NCBI GenBank assembly: GCA_001281695.1
Contig: LJIE01000001.1
Location: forward strand, 688,107-752,106
Origin: a bacterium 336/3
GTDB taxonomy: Bacteria > Bacteroidota > Bacteroidia > Cytophagales > Thermonemataceae
DNA length: 64,000 nucleotides
Direction: 5' to 3'
The translations under genes were made by a program, and so were the position numbers. Below the pieces are notes generated by a model. That model made no database searches and was not told where the DNA came from. It worked only from the letters and a program-made list of their open reading frames with translations. The first letter of the stretch is position 1. Each line of letters begins with the position of its first letter. Below, piece after piece: positions 42,587-50,765 of the stretch.

Positions 42587-43351
42587 ATGAATATCATAGA
42601 GAAAATACAGGTAAAAATTGAAGAAAACAGTGATATACCATTTGAAATTAGATATTCATTGAAAAATAATCTCTATGATATAGATTTTATATCACAAGAG
42701 TCTGCAATGCCTGTTTGTGATGTTTTTTTCGATTATATTAATCAGAGTGAAGTAACAGAATATATTGGTAGCCTAAATCTTTATTCAGAAGATGAGGGGA
42801 TTAATGGTACAAATAACTGGGATTTGGCCAAATTAGGAGGAAAACCTAAAAACATTTTTAAGAATCTTAAAAAATTAGTTTTTCCTTTGAATACAACGAA
42901 TCATAATCGAGTGATTATCACAGGTAATGACGATTATGAAGAGAATGGTATCATTGGGCAGGTAATGAAGAAAATGCCAGTATTAGAATATTTACAACTG
43001 CCATCAGCACCCTCTAATAACTTTTTTGAACAAAAATTATCTATCATCCATTTAAAAATACAAACAGGTTTTGCACATCAAAATTTTATTGAAAATTTAG
43101 CAAAAACAAGTGTTTTTGAGCATTTGGAGACTTTAGAGTTTTGGGATTATTCAGAGTTTTATATGGAAAATTATGAACAATATTGTACACCTTTAGAGGC
43201 TTATATCCAATTATTTGGTTCTACTCATTTACCAAAACTCAAAAAAGTAATTTTACATAATACTCTTTTAAGCAAAGAAATTCAGCAAAAACTCGAATCT
43301 TTACCTTTATATTTGCAACTCGAAATTTTTTTAGTGATTAATAAATCTTAA
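42587..43351 (+). CDS. hypothetical protein, possibly leucine-rich-repeat-like
   Basis: This cytoplasmic protein has 254 residues from the ATG at 42587 (MNIIEKIQVKIEENSD); a longer frame from 42545 adds 14 hydrophobic residues and is less likely. I do not recognise the family. Spaced leucine-containing segments (FKNLKKLVFPLNT, MPVLEYLQLPSAP, LSIIHLKIQTGFAH, FEHLETLEFWDYS, LPKLKKVILHNTL) suggest an irregular LRR solenoid. Such proteins are sometimes clustered with WGR or related modules, but no such gene is here. It is followed 11 bases on by the DUF3109 gene. Confidence 0.6.
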   Translation: MNIIEKIQVKIEENSDIPFEIRYSLKNNLYDIDFISQESAMPVCDVFFDYINQSEVTEYIGSLNLYSEDEGINGTNNWDLAKLGGKPKNIFKNLKKLVFPLNTTNHNRVIITGNDDYEENGIIGQVMKKMPVLEYLQLPSAPSNNFFEQKLSIIHLKIQTGFAHQNFIENLAKTSVFEHLETLEFWDYSEFYMENYEQYCTPLEAYIQLFGSTHLPKLKKVILHNTLLSKEIQQKLESLPLYLQLEIFLVINKS

Positions 43352-43362
43352 AATATAGAATA

Positions 43363-43938
43363 GTGATCATAATTGGAAATACATATCTTTCAGATGATAT
43401 AGCTGAAAAAATGTTTGTCTGCGATTTGGAAAGATGTCAAGGAGCTTGTTGCGAAGAAGGTGATTTAGGAGCACCTCTAGAGTTGTATGAGCTACCTATT
43501 CTGGACGAAGTTTTTGAAGCAGTAAAACCTTATATGTCAGATATAGGTAGAGAAACTGCTGAAAAACAAGGATTATATATTTTAGATAGTGATGGAGACT
43601 TTTCTACCACTACAGTAGGAGGAAAAGAATGTGTTTTTGCAAAAAAAGACGAAAAAGGGCATTGGAAATGTAGTATTGAAAAAGCTTATCTAGAAAATAA
43701 AATACATTTTCATAAACCTATTTCATGTCATTTGTATCCTATCAGAATAAGTCAGTATGCTGAATATGATGCTCTTAATTACCATCAATGGCATATTTGT
43801 TCACCAGCTTGTACACTTGGAGAAAAATTAGCGGTTCCTGTTTATCAATTCTTAAAAGCACCTTTAATTCGTAAATATGGAGAAACTTGGTATAAAGAAT
43901 TGGTTACAATAATTGAAGAAAGAGAAAAGGATTTATAA
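43363..43938 (+). CDS. DUF3109 family cysteine-rich protein
   Basis: This 191-residue protein starts at a GTG codon. It matches the DUF3109 family: MFVCDLERCQGACCEEGDLGAP with four cysteines (about 18-30), GKECVFAKKDEKGHWKCSIE, and HKPISCHLYPIRI and HICSPACTLGE. The cysteine arrangement suggests metal or Fe-S cluster binding, as in related YkgJ-like zinc/iron-chelating proteins; this is inferred. Function is not established. It overlaps the flippase gene by one base (TAATG), so it is translationally coupled to it. Confidence 0.85.
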   Translation: MIIIGNTYLSDDIAEKMFVCDLERCQGACCEEGDLGAPLELYELPILDEVFEAVKPYMSDIGRETAEKQGLYILDSDGDFSTTTVGGKECVFAKKDEKGHWKCSIEKAYLENKIHFHKPISCHLYPIRISQYAEYDALNYHQWHICSPACTLGEKLAVPVYQFLKAPLIRKYGETWYKELVTIIEEREKDL

Positions 43939-45443
43939 TGGGAATTGTTGTTAGACAAAGTTTAAAAGCCAGTTTTGTTTCTTATATTGGAGTAGGTTTA
44001 GGGCTGATCAATAATCTGTTTATTTCCACTAAAATACTCACTCCCGAACAGTTAGCAATTAACCGATTACTGCTAGAAAACAGCCTTGTATTTGCTTGTT
44101 TTGCTCATTTAGGGACTCCTTTCATTTTAGACAAATTTTTTATTCACTTTAAAAACCAAGAAAAAAAGCATGATGGTTTTTTAGGTTTTTTATTATTTAT
44201 CTCATTGATTGGAGTAGGCTTATTTTCATTAATATACATTTCCTTTCGAGAACCTATAGCAGATTACTTTCGCTTAAAATCTCCTCAAATTATAGATTAT
44301 CATTTTTTTAGTTTACCTCTTACAGCCTTTTGGGTGTATATGATTGTTTTTGAGGCTTATAGTAGAAATAATTCTCGTATTGCTATTCCTGCTGCAATTA
44401 GAGAAATCTTCTTAAAAAGTTTCAATATAGGGATTGTATTGATTTATGGATTAGGTTGGATAAGCTTTGATTATCTGATTTATGGGATGGTATTCATGTA
44501 CTTTTTAGCTGTCGTTATTCTTATTCTATATATTAAAAATTTAAAAAAACTTTTTTGGGGAATTAATTGGTCAATATTCAAGAGTGATTATTTTAAACCC
44601 ATGATGATTTATGGTTTTTTTATTATTTTGGGTGGTCTGGGTGAAAATATTTTCAAATTTGTGGATAGAGTAATGCTTGCAGGGCAAGAAGGATTAGCAC
44701 AAAGTGCCATTTTTATATTAGCTACTTTTATTGTAACCACTATCGAAATACCTAAAAAAGCTTTATCTCAAATCTCAATACCTATACTTTCAGAGGCTAT
44801 TCAGACCAATAATGCAGGAAAATTAAATGAAATATACCATAAAGTAGCTTTACATCAGCTTATGGGAGGGGCATTTGTGTTTCTAGGGATTTGGTGTTGT
44901 ATTGATGAACTTTTTATGCTTATCCCTAAAGGAGCAATTTATAGTGAAGGGAAATGGGTTGTTTTTTTCTTAGGTCTTACTACATTATTTAATTTAGCTT
45001 CAGGACTACGAGCAGAAGTGATAACCTATTCACATAGATATTATATTAGTAGCCTTTTGGTATTTATTTTTGTATTGGTAAATATCTTTTTAAATTATTG
45101 GTTGATAGATTTGTATAAAATAGATGGGGCTGCATATGCAACAACAATTTCTAGTATATTGTATATCAGTACACAAGTGTTTTATGTTTACTGGAAGTTT
45201 GGTATTCTTCCTTATCAAATAAAGCAATTGTATGTATTGGCTGTTGCTATAGCTATTTGGGCTGCTATGCTTTTATTGCCACAAGCTCAAAATATGTGGC
45301 AAGCTCTTTTTATACTAACTTTAAAAGCTGGATTGATAACAATTCTATACTTTACTGCTGTTTTGAAGTTGAAGATTTCTACAGAATTAAATAATCTTTA
45401 TAAAATGGGACTTGATTTTATAAAGATGAAATTGGGTAAATAA
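43938..45443 (+). CDS. lipopolysaccharide/oligosaccharide flippase, Wzx/MVF-type
   Basis: This 501-residue membrane protein has about 12-14 helices of the polysaccharide-biosynthesis/MVF superfamily. It begins with ASFVSYIGVGLGLINNLFIS (as in RfbX-like proteins) and has FGFFIILGGLGENIFKFVDRVMLA-like text in the second half. It probably moves lipid-linked sugars across the inner membrane. It overlaps DUF3109 by one base and ends at the shared terminator with rpsA. No Wzy polymerase or acceptor-lipid glycosyltransferase is adjacent, but a GT2 and a 4-epimerase are elsewhere in the window. Confidence 0.85.
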   Translation: MGIVVRQSLKASFVSYIGVGLGLINNLFISTKILTPEQLAINRLLLENSLVFACFAHLGTPFILDKFFIHFKNQEKKHDGFLGFLLFISLIGVGLFSLIYISFREPIADYFRLKSPQIIDYHFFSLPLTAFWVYMIVFEAYSRNNSRIAIPAAIREIFLKSFNIGIVLIYGLGWISFDYLIYGMVFMYFLAVVILILYIKNLKKLFWGINWSIFKSDYFKPMMIYGFFIILGGLGENIFKFVDRVMLAGQEGLAQSAIFILATFIVTTIEIPKKALSQISIPILSEAIQTNNAGKLNEIYHKVALHQLMGGAFVFLGIWCCIDELFMLIPKGAIYSEGKWVVFFLGLTTLFNLASGLRAEVITYSHRYYISSLLVFIFVLVNIFLNYWLIDLYKIDGAAYATTISSILYISTQVFYVYWKFGILPYQIKQLYVLAVAIAIWAAMLLLPQAQNMWQALFILTLKAGLITILYFTAVLKLKISTELNNLYKMGLDFIKMKLGK

Positions 45444-45472
45444 AAAAGCCTCACAATTTAGTGAGGCTTTTT
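45443..45472. terminator. bidirectional terminator between flippase and rpsA
   Basis: AAAAAGCCTCAC (45443-45454) pairs with GTGAGGCTTTTT (45461-45472) across 6 bases, with A/T runs on both sides. It serves the flippase on plus and rpsA (ending at 45479) on minus. Confidence 0.88.
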
Positions 45473-45478
45473 GTTATA

Positions 45479-47266
45479 TTATTCTGCTGTTTCTTCTTCA
45501 TCAGATTTTTTCTTTCTTCCACCCTTTTTCTTAGGCTTTTCTTCAGAAGAGATTTCAGCCATATCAGCTAAAGTTTCAGGAGCTACTGTAGACTCTTCTT
45601 CTTTAACTTTTTTCTCTTTCTTCTCTTTTTTCTCTTCAGTGTAAGTAGCTAAATGAGAAAGTGTAATTTTCTTATCAGCTTTTATAAATTCTACTACTTT
45701 GAAGTCTAAAGATTCACCTACTTCAGGTTGGCTACCATCAGCTTTCGTTAAGTTTTTGGTATTACAGAAACCTTCAATACCATAAGGTAACTCTAAAACA
45801 GCACCTTTATCAGTTTTTGCTTGGATTGTACATTTGTGTACTGAATCTTCAGTGAAGATAGTTTCAAATGTATCCCAAGGGTTTTCTTCCAATTGCTTGT
45901 GTCCTAAAGCCAAACGGCGATTTTCTACATCCAATTCCAATACTTTTACATCTAACTCATCACTAACTTTTACAAATTCAGAAGGATGTTTGATTTTCTT
46001 AGTCCAAGAAAGGTCAGAAACGTGAACCAAACCATCTACACCTTCTTCCAATTCTAAGAATAAACCAAAGTTAGTCAAATTGCGAACAGTACCTTTATGA
46101 GCTGTACCTACTGCATATTTGCTAATCATTTCTTGTTTAGTCCAAGGATCTTCAGTCAATTGTTTGATACCTAAAGACATTTTACGCTCTTCACGATCTA
46201 AAGTAAGCACAACAGCTTCAATTTCATCTCCGATTTTCAAGAAATCTTGAGGATTACGTAAGTGTTGAGACCAAGACATTTCAGAAACGTGGATAAGTCC
46301 TTCAACACCAGGCATAATTTCTAAGAATGCACCATAATCAGCTACATTTACAATCTTACCTTTGATTTTAGAACCAACATCAATACCAGCATCCAAAGAT
46401 TCCCAAGGATGAGGAGTTAATTGCTTCATACCTAAAGATATACGCTTCTTATCATCATCAAAATCTAATACAGCTACACGTACTTTTTGGTCTAAAGAAA
46501 GCATTTCTTCAGGGTGAGTGATTCTACCCCAAGAAATATCAGTGATATGTAATAAACCATCAACACCACCCAAATCAATGAACACACCAAAGTTAGTCAT
46601 ATTCTTGATAACACCTTCAAGTACTTGACCTCTCTCTAGGTTAGCAAGGATTTGACCACGTTGCTCTTCTAAATCCTTCTCGATAAGGACTTTATGAGAA
46701 ACAACCACGTTGTCATTAGTATAATTGATTTTAATAACTTTAACTTCCATTTTCTTACCAACGAAAATGTCGAAGTCACGGATAGGCTTAACATCTATTT
46801 GAGAACCAGGTAAGAAAGACTCGATACCAAAAATATCTACAATCAAACCACCTTTTGTTCTGCGTTTTACAAAACCTTCGATAATGGTGTCATTATCTAA
46901 AGCACTTTGTATTTTATCCCAAGCAGTCAAAATTTTCGCTTTCTTACGAGAAAGTTCAATTTGACCTGTTTGGCTTTCTTTTTTCTCAATGAAAACTTCA
47001 ACTTGATCACCAGCTTTCAATTCTGGCATATCTCTAAATTCAGAACGAGGGACTAAACCATCAGCTTTGAATCCAACATCAATTACAACATCACGGTCTG
47101 TAATTGTAACTACTTTACCCATTACTACTTTACTTTCCTCAACATCATTCAATGTAGCATCGTACATTGCCATCAATTTTTTGTGTTCTTCTTTGGTATA
47201 AGAATTACCAAAGCCTTTGTTGCCTTCCAACAAATCCCAATTAAAATCTGCGTTTGATTTACTCAT
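45479..47266 (-). CDS. rpsA: 30S ribosomal protein bS1
   Basis: bS1 binds mRNA leaders and helps their loading onto the 30S subunit. The 595-residue protein has six S1 domains. Repeated elements are visible, such as KGTVRNLTNFGLFLELEEGV, GVIKNMTNFGVFIDLGGVDG and VNVADYGAFLEIMPGVEGLI, each followed by HVSE/HVSD or HITD text. The C-terminal 50 residues are highly charged with Lys/Glu runs. In a phylum that rarely uses Shine-Dalgarno pairing, S1 is probably central to initiation. It has a consensus promoter at 47342-47372 and a leader hairpin at 47288-47312. Confidence 0.96.
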   Translation of the reverse strand: MSKSNADFNWDLLEGNKGFGNSYTKEEHKKLMAMYDATLNDVEESKVVMGKVVTITDRDVVIDVGFKADGLVPRSEFRDMPELKAGDQVEVFIEKKESQTGQIELSRKKAKILTAWDKIQSALDNDTIIEGFVKRRTKGGLIVDIFGIESFLPGSQIDVKPIRDFDIFVGKKMEVKVIKINYTNDNVVVSHKVLIEKDLEEQRGQILANLERGQVLEGVIKNMTNFGVFIDLGGVDGLLHITDISWGRITHPEEMLSLDQKVRVAVLDFDDDKKRISLGMKQLTPHPWESLDAGIDVGSKIKGKIVNVADYGAFLEIMPGVEGLIHVSEMSWSQHLRNPQDFLKIGDEIEAVVLTLDREERKMSLGIKQLTEDPWTKQEMISKYAVGTAHKGTVRNLTNFGLFLELEEGVDGLVHVSDLSWTKKIKHPSEFVKVSDELDVKVLELDVENRRLALGHKQLEENPWDTFETIFTEDSVHKCTIQAKTDKGAVLELPYGIEGFCNTKNLTKADGSQPEVGESLDFKVVEFIKADKKITLSHLATYTEEKKEKKEKKVKEEESTVAPETLADMAEISSEEKPKKKGGRKKKSDEEETAE

Positions 47267-47287
47267 AATAACTTTGCCCTTTTTACA

Positions 47288-47312
47288 TCAATCTTACGGG
47301 CATTAAGATTGA
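47288..47312 (-). promoter_or_regulatory. stem-loop in the rpsA leader
   Basis: Perfect 9-bp stem TCAATCTTA / TAAGATTGA with a 7-base loop, 22 bases before the rpsA ATG and inside the predicted leader. It has no T-run. It could be a site for S1 feedback on its own mRNA; this is inference. Confidence 0.5.
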
Positions 47313-47341
47313 ATTAGTGAAACATTATAAAAATAGGAACG

Positions 47342-47372
47342 CAAAGGTAGGCATTTCTTCCTGAAAGTCAAA
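47342..47372 (-). promoter_or_regulatory. promoter for rpsA
   Basis: On the minus strand: TTTG (47369-47372), a 19-base spacer, and TACCTTTG (47342-47349), a full match to the Bacteroidota consensus. The -7 element equals that of rpsU. The predicted leader is about 70 bases. Confidence 0.72.
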
Positions 47373-47435
47373 ACATTCTCTTAAAAGTTTTATATGAACT
47401 CTTGAGAGAATGTTTTAAATAGAAAAGTAAAGAAT

Positions 47436-48584
47436 TTAAGCTATAGCTTTTTCCTTTTGATATAAATTAGCTAAAACATCTACAGCGAATGTAATATCTT
47501 CTTTGGTTGTAAAACGACTGAACGAAAACCTGACAGCAGGTCTGTTTTTGGGGCTGTCTAAAGCTTGTAAAACATGTGAACGAGACTCTGAACCAGAAGA
47601 ACAAGCACTACCTCCAGATGCAGAAATACCTTTGATATCTAAGTTAAACAACAACATGTCATCATTTTCTGAGGGTGGTAAACTCACATTCAATACTGTA
47701 TATAAACTATTTTCTAAATCATCACTCATGCCATTGAAAGCTATGTCCTCAATCTTATCCTTCAATGATTTCATCATATAAGCTTTCAACTCTTTTATAT
47801 GACGCTCATGTCCACTCATATCTTCATAAGCAAGTTGTAAAGCTTTTGCCAATCCAATAATTCCAGCTACATTTTCTGTACCTCCACGCATATTTCTTTC
47901 TTGTGAACCTCCTGTAATATAGGCATTTATCTTAGATTTGTGATTGATATACAAAAAGCCAACTCCTTTAGGACCGTGAAATTTGTGGGCTGCCCCCACA
48001 ACATAATCAACTTTGGTATTTTTCAAATCATGTTTATAATGCCCCATGGTCTGAACTGTATCCGAATGGAAGTATGCTCCATATTGTTTACAAAGCTCAC
48101 CAACTTGGGTTAATGAAATTAAGTTGCCAATCTCATTATTTCCATGCATCAAAGAAACTAACGCTTTGGGGTGTTGTTGGAGTAAGGTTTCTAAATTAGA
48201 TAAGTTAATACATCCTTTTTTATCAATTTCAACTAAATGTAATTGAGCTTTGTGATGATGAGCAAGTTCTTCAGCTGTATGTAAAACAGCATGATGCTCC
48301 AAAGGAGATGTAATGATATGTTCTAACTGATAAGTTTCCAATGCTCCATGAATAGCACTATTATCGGCTTCTGTACCTCCAGAAGTGAAAAATATTTCAG
48401 AAGGGCTTGCATTTAATAACTCAGCAACAATTTTTCTGGCTTTTTCAATTTCTGCCCTTACCTGCCTACCATGCCAATGAATAGAAGATGGATTACCAAA
48501 AAAATCTGTCAAATAAGGCATCATAGATTCTACAACAGCTTTGTCAATAGGAGTGGTAGCTGCATTGTCCAAATAAACTCTCAT
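47436..48584 (-). CDS. cysteine desulfurase (IscS/NifS family)
   Basis: This PLP enzyme takes sulfur from cysteine for Fe-S clusters and tRNA thiolation. The 382-residue product opens with VYLDNAATTPIDKAV and has SGGTEADNSAIHG, the PLP lysine in GAAHKFHGPKGVGF (about residue 205), and the persulfide cysteine in SGGSACSSGSESRSHVL (about 328). The following SFSRFTTKEDI is also typical. It lacks adjacent iscU, suf or thiI genes, so its exact pathway is open. A likely promoter lies at 48604-48634. Confidence 0.94.
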   Translation of the reverse strand: MRVYLDNAATTPIDKAVVESMMPYLTDFFGNPSSIHWHGRQVRAEIEKARKIVAELLNASPSEIFFTSGGTEADNSAIHGALETYQLEHIITSPLEHHAVLHTAEELAHHHKAQLHLVEIDKKGCINLSNLETLLQQHPKALVSLMHGNNEIGNLISLTQVGELCKQYGAYFHSDTVQTMGHYKHDLKNTKVDYVVGAAHKFHGPKGVGFLYINHKSKINAYITGGSQERNMRGGTENVAGIIGLAKALQLAYEDMSGHERHIKELKAYMMKSLKDKIEDIAFNGMSDDLENSLYTVLNVSLPPSENDDMLLFNLDIKGISASGGSACSSGSESRSHVLQALDSPKNRPAVRFSFSRFTTKEDITFAVDVLANLYQKEKAIA

Positions 48585-48603
48585 AAACCTTTCAATTTTT
48601 CAG

Positions 48604-48634
48604 CAAAGATAAGACTTTCTAAGAGAATAAACAA
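48604..48634 (-). promoter_or_regulatory. possible promoter for the cysteine desulfurase gene
   Basis: On the minus strand: TTG (48632-48634), a 20-base spacer, and TATCTTTG (48604-48611), about 20 bases before the start codon. Confidence 0.5.
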
Positions 48635-48648
48635 CGCTAAAAAAAGAA

Positions 48649-48674
48649 GAGATTACCTAAACTTAGGTAATCTC
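48649..48674 (-). terminator. intrinsic terminator of the symporter gene
   Basis: Perfect 12-bp stem GAGATTACCTAA / TTAGGTAATCTC with a 2-base gap at the centre. A T-rich run follows on the minus strand. It lies 30 bases past the symporter stop. Confidence 0.72.
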
Positions 48675-48704
48675 CTTTAATGTGAGCTATACACAACAAA
48701 TCAT

Positions 48705-49982
48705 CTAAGATTCTATACTGGGGTTTCCTTCTGTCAGTTCGCCTTCCCATTTACTTACAGCAGTAGTAGCCAAAGCATTACCTACTACGTTGGTCATGCT
48801 TCTAAACATATCACAAAAATGGTCAATGGGTAAAATAAGAGCAACACCCTCTGGTGGAATATTAAACATAGCACAAGTAGCTAAAACTACTACCAAAGAG
48901 GCTCTCGGAACACCTGCAATCCCTTTACTTGTGAGCATCAATACCAATAACATAGTAAGTTGAGTACCTATATCTAAATAATGGGGATGTGAGGGCAAGT
49001 GCATACCATAAGCTTGGGCAATGGCAAGACTGGCAAAAGTCATATACATCATGCTTCCATCCAAATTGAAAGAATAACCCAATGGAAGTACAAATGCCAC
49101 AATTTTATCTTTACAACCAAATTTTTCTAACTCTTGTGTAAGTTTTGGAAATACAGCTTCGCTACTTGTTGTGCTAAATGCAATAAGGAGTGGACTTCCG
49201 ATGGCTTTCATGAGTTCTGTCATACGTTTACCAAGTATCAAATAACCCACACCCAACAGAACAGCCCACAAAACAGCAATGCCTATCAAAAAATAAGCAA
49301 AATAAATGATATAAAACTCAAAAATGCCTAAACCTTTAGAAGCTACCACTGCCGATAATGCCCCAAAAACACCAATAGGAGCAAAATTCATCACATAACC
49401 AACCATTTTTAAAATGATATGACTAAAAGCATCCAAAGCTTTAATAATAGGCTTGGCTTTTTCGCCCATACTTGCAGCAGCTACACCAAAGAAAATACTA
49501 AAAACTAAAATCTGTAAAATTTCATTGGTAGCCATTGCCTCAGCAATACTTTTCGGAAAAATATGTTCTACAAACTTTTGTAGAGAAAACGTTTCTCTTT
49601 TATCCATCAAATCTTTTAGGGAAGCATTATCTGCTTGATTCAACTCTATGAACTTGCCAGGCTCTAAAATATTCACAAGTATCATACCTATCAAAAGTGA
49701 CATCAAACTTGCTGAAACAAACCATAGCAAAGATTTGCCACCTACACGCCCTACAGTCTTCAAATCGCCCAATTTGGCAATACCTACTACCAACGTACTA
49801 AATACCAAGGGGGCGATAATCATTTGTACCAGACGGATAAAAACAGAACTTAAAAGTTTAATGTTTTTAGAAAACTCTGTGATAACGCTCTCAGTGGCAC
49901 GAATATGTATCACATAACCGCAAGCAATGCCCAAAAGCATTGCAAAAATGATATAAAAAGTAAGTTTATTCTTTTTAAACAT
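48705..49982 (-). CDS. dicarboxylate/amino-acid:cation symporter (DAACS family)
   Basis: This 425-residue transporter of the GltP/DctA family has eight helices and two re-entrant loops. Diagnostic motifs are RLVQMIIAPLVFSTLVVGIA (about 50-69), the serine-rich HP1 AFSTTSSEAVFPKLTQEL, the cation/substrate segment PLGYSFNLDGSMMYMTFASLAIAQAYG, and LTSKGIAGVPRASLVVV with ALILPIDHFCDMFRSMTNVVGNALAT. It imports glutamate, aspartate or C4-dicarboxylates with Na+ or H+. The Asp/Thr code at helix 8 (ILPIDHFCDMFRT-like) is compatible with acidic amino acids; substrate is inferred. Confidence 0.94.
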   Translation of the reverse strand: MFKKNKLTFYIIFAMLLGIACGYVIHIRATESVITEFSKNIKLLSSVFIRLVQMIIAPLVFSTLVVGIAKLGDLKTVGRVGGKSLLWFVSASLMSLLIGMILVNILEPGKFIELNQADNASLKDLMDKRETFSLQKFVEHIFPKSIAEAMATNEILQILVFSIFFGVAAASMGEKAKPIIKALDAFSHIILKMVGYVMNFAPIGVFGALSAVVASKGLGIFEFYIIYFAYFLIGIAVLWAVLLGVGYLILGKRMTELMKAIGSPLLIAFSTTSSEAVFPKLTQELEKFGCKDKIVAFVLPLGYSFNLDGSMMYMTFASLAIAQAYGMHLPSHPHYLDIGTQLTMLLVLMLTSKGIAGVPRASLVVVLATCAMFNIPPEGVALILPIDHFCDMFRSMTNVVGNALATTAVSKWEGELTEGNPSIES

Positions 49983-50019
49983 ATTTTTAGTTGAAAATAA
50001 TTTAAAAATAAAATTTAGT

Positions 50020-50628
50020 TTAAAGACTGCTCCAAGATTTAATAAGAGCTAAAAATTCATTTTGAAGTGTTTGAGTTTTATCTTTGGCGTACCAACCATG
50101 TACTATATCATGTATTTCATCAAAAGTTTTTCCTTCGGCTTTTGCATTGAGCATGAGCTCTTGTACTGGAGTTGGTCTTGGTCCCCATGTTCCTAGAGTA
50201 GTCAAATTTTCATCTAAACAAACCATTTTAGGTATAGAACGTCCTCCATTTGTTAAAAACATATCCATTACCTCTAAGTTTTCATCTCTTAAAAGTAGTT
50301 TGAGAGATATTTTGCCATTACTGGCTTCTGCAATTTTATGAATGGTAGGCAAATTCTGAGCGACATCTCCACACCAAGATTCTACCAAAATGAGCCAAAT
50401 CCAATTTTTCTTCAAACTTTGTAGCTCTTGTTGTATATCTTCGGAAACTTGAGTAGTTTTTTCTATTCTTTGAATACGCTGAAAATTTAGTTTGGTAAGT
50501 TCCAAAACCCAAGGTTCATTATAATGAGGGTCTTGTGAGGTTGTTTTACCTTTTTCAAATAACTCATGAGCCATCTTCATGTAGTTTTCATAACTTAAAG
50601 AGGACTCTAAATGATGTTTTTCAAGCAT
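50020..50628 (-). CDS. thioredoxin-fold family protein with a single active-site cysteine
   Basis: This 202-residue cytoplasmic protein is of the thioredoxin-like family seen in Bacteroidota and Firmicutes. Where thioredoxins have WCxxC it reads ESWCGDVAQNLP (about residues 82-93), so only the first cysteine remains. The cis-proline region is RSIPKMVCLDENL (about 133-145), followed by TLGTWGPRPTPVQ. The lack of a resolving cysteine means it cannot cycle as a classic CxxC oxidoreductase on its own. It follows the symporter gene on the minus strand in reverse order, 37 bases upstream. Confidence 0.82.
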   Translation of the reverse strand: MLEKHHLESSLSYENYMKMAHELFEKGKTTSQDPHYNEPWVLELTKLNFQRIQRIEKTTQVSEDIQQELQSLKKNWIWLILVESWCGDVAQNLPTIHKIAEASNGKISLKLLLRDENLEVMDMFLTNGGRSIPKMVCLDENLTTLGTWGPRPTPVQELMLNAKAEGKTFDEIHDIVHGWYAKDKTQTLQNEFLALIKSWSSL

Positions 50629-50765
50629 TTCTTATATTTTTTCTTACAAACTTACAATTTTTGGGTTACTTTTTGTTGTTTTTGTTATAAAAAGTGTAAA
50701 AAGTTTTAGCCTCTACTAAATGGTATAAATTCTACTCCATTTTTCACATCAAATTTTTTATTACT

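Noticed and set aside
45500-45660. Low-complexity Lys/Glu tract at the rpsA 3' end as a possible frameshift artefact
   Set aside because: Charged C-terminal tails are common in Bacteroidota bS1 and the frame stays open to the stop before the terminator.
49648-49917. An 89-codon plus-strand frame
   Set aside because: It is a shadow of the dicarboxylate symporter gene.
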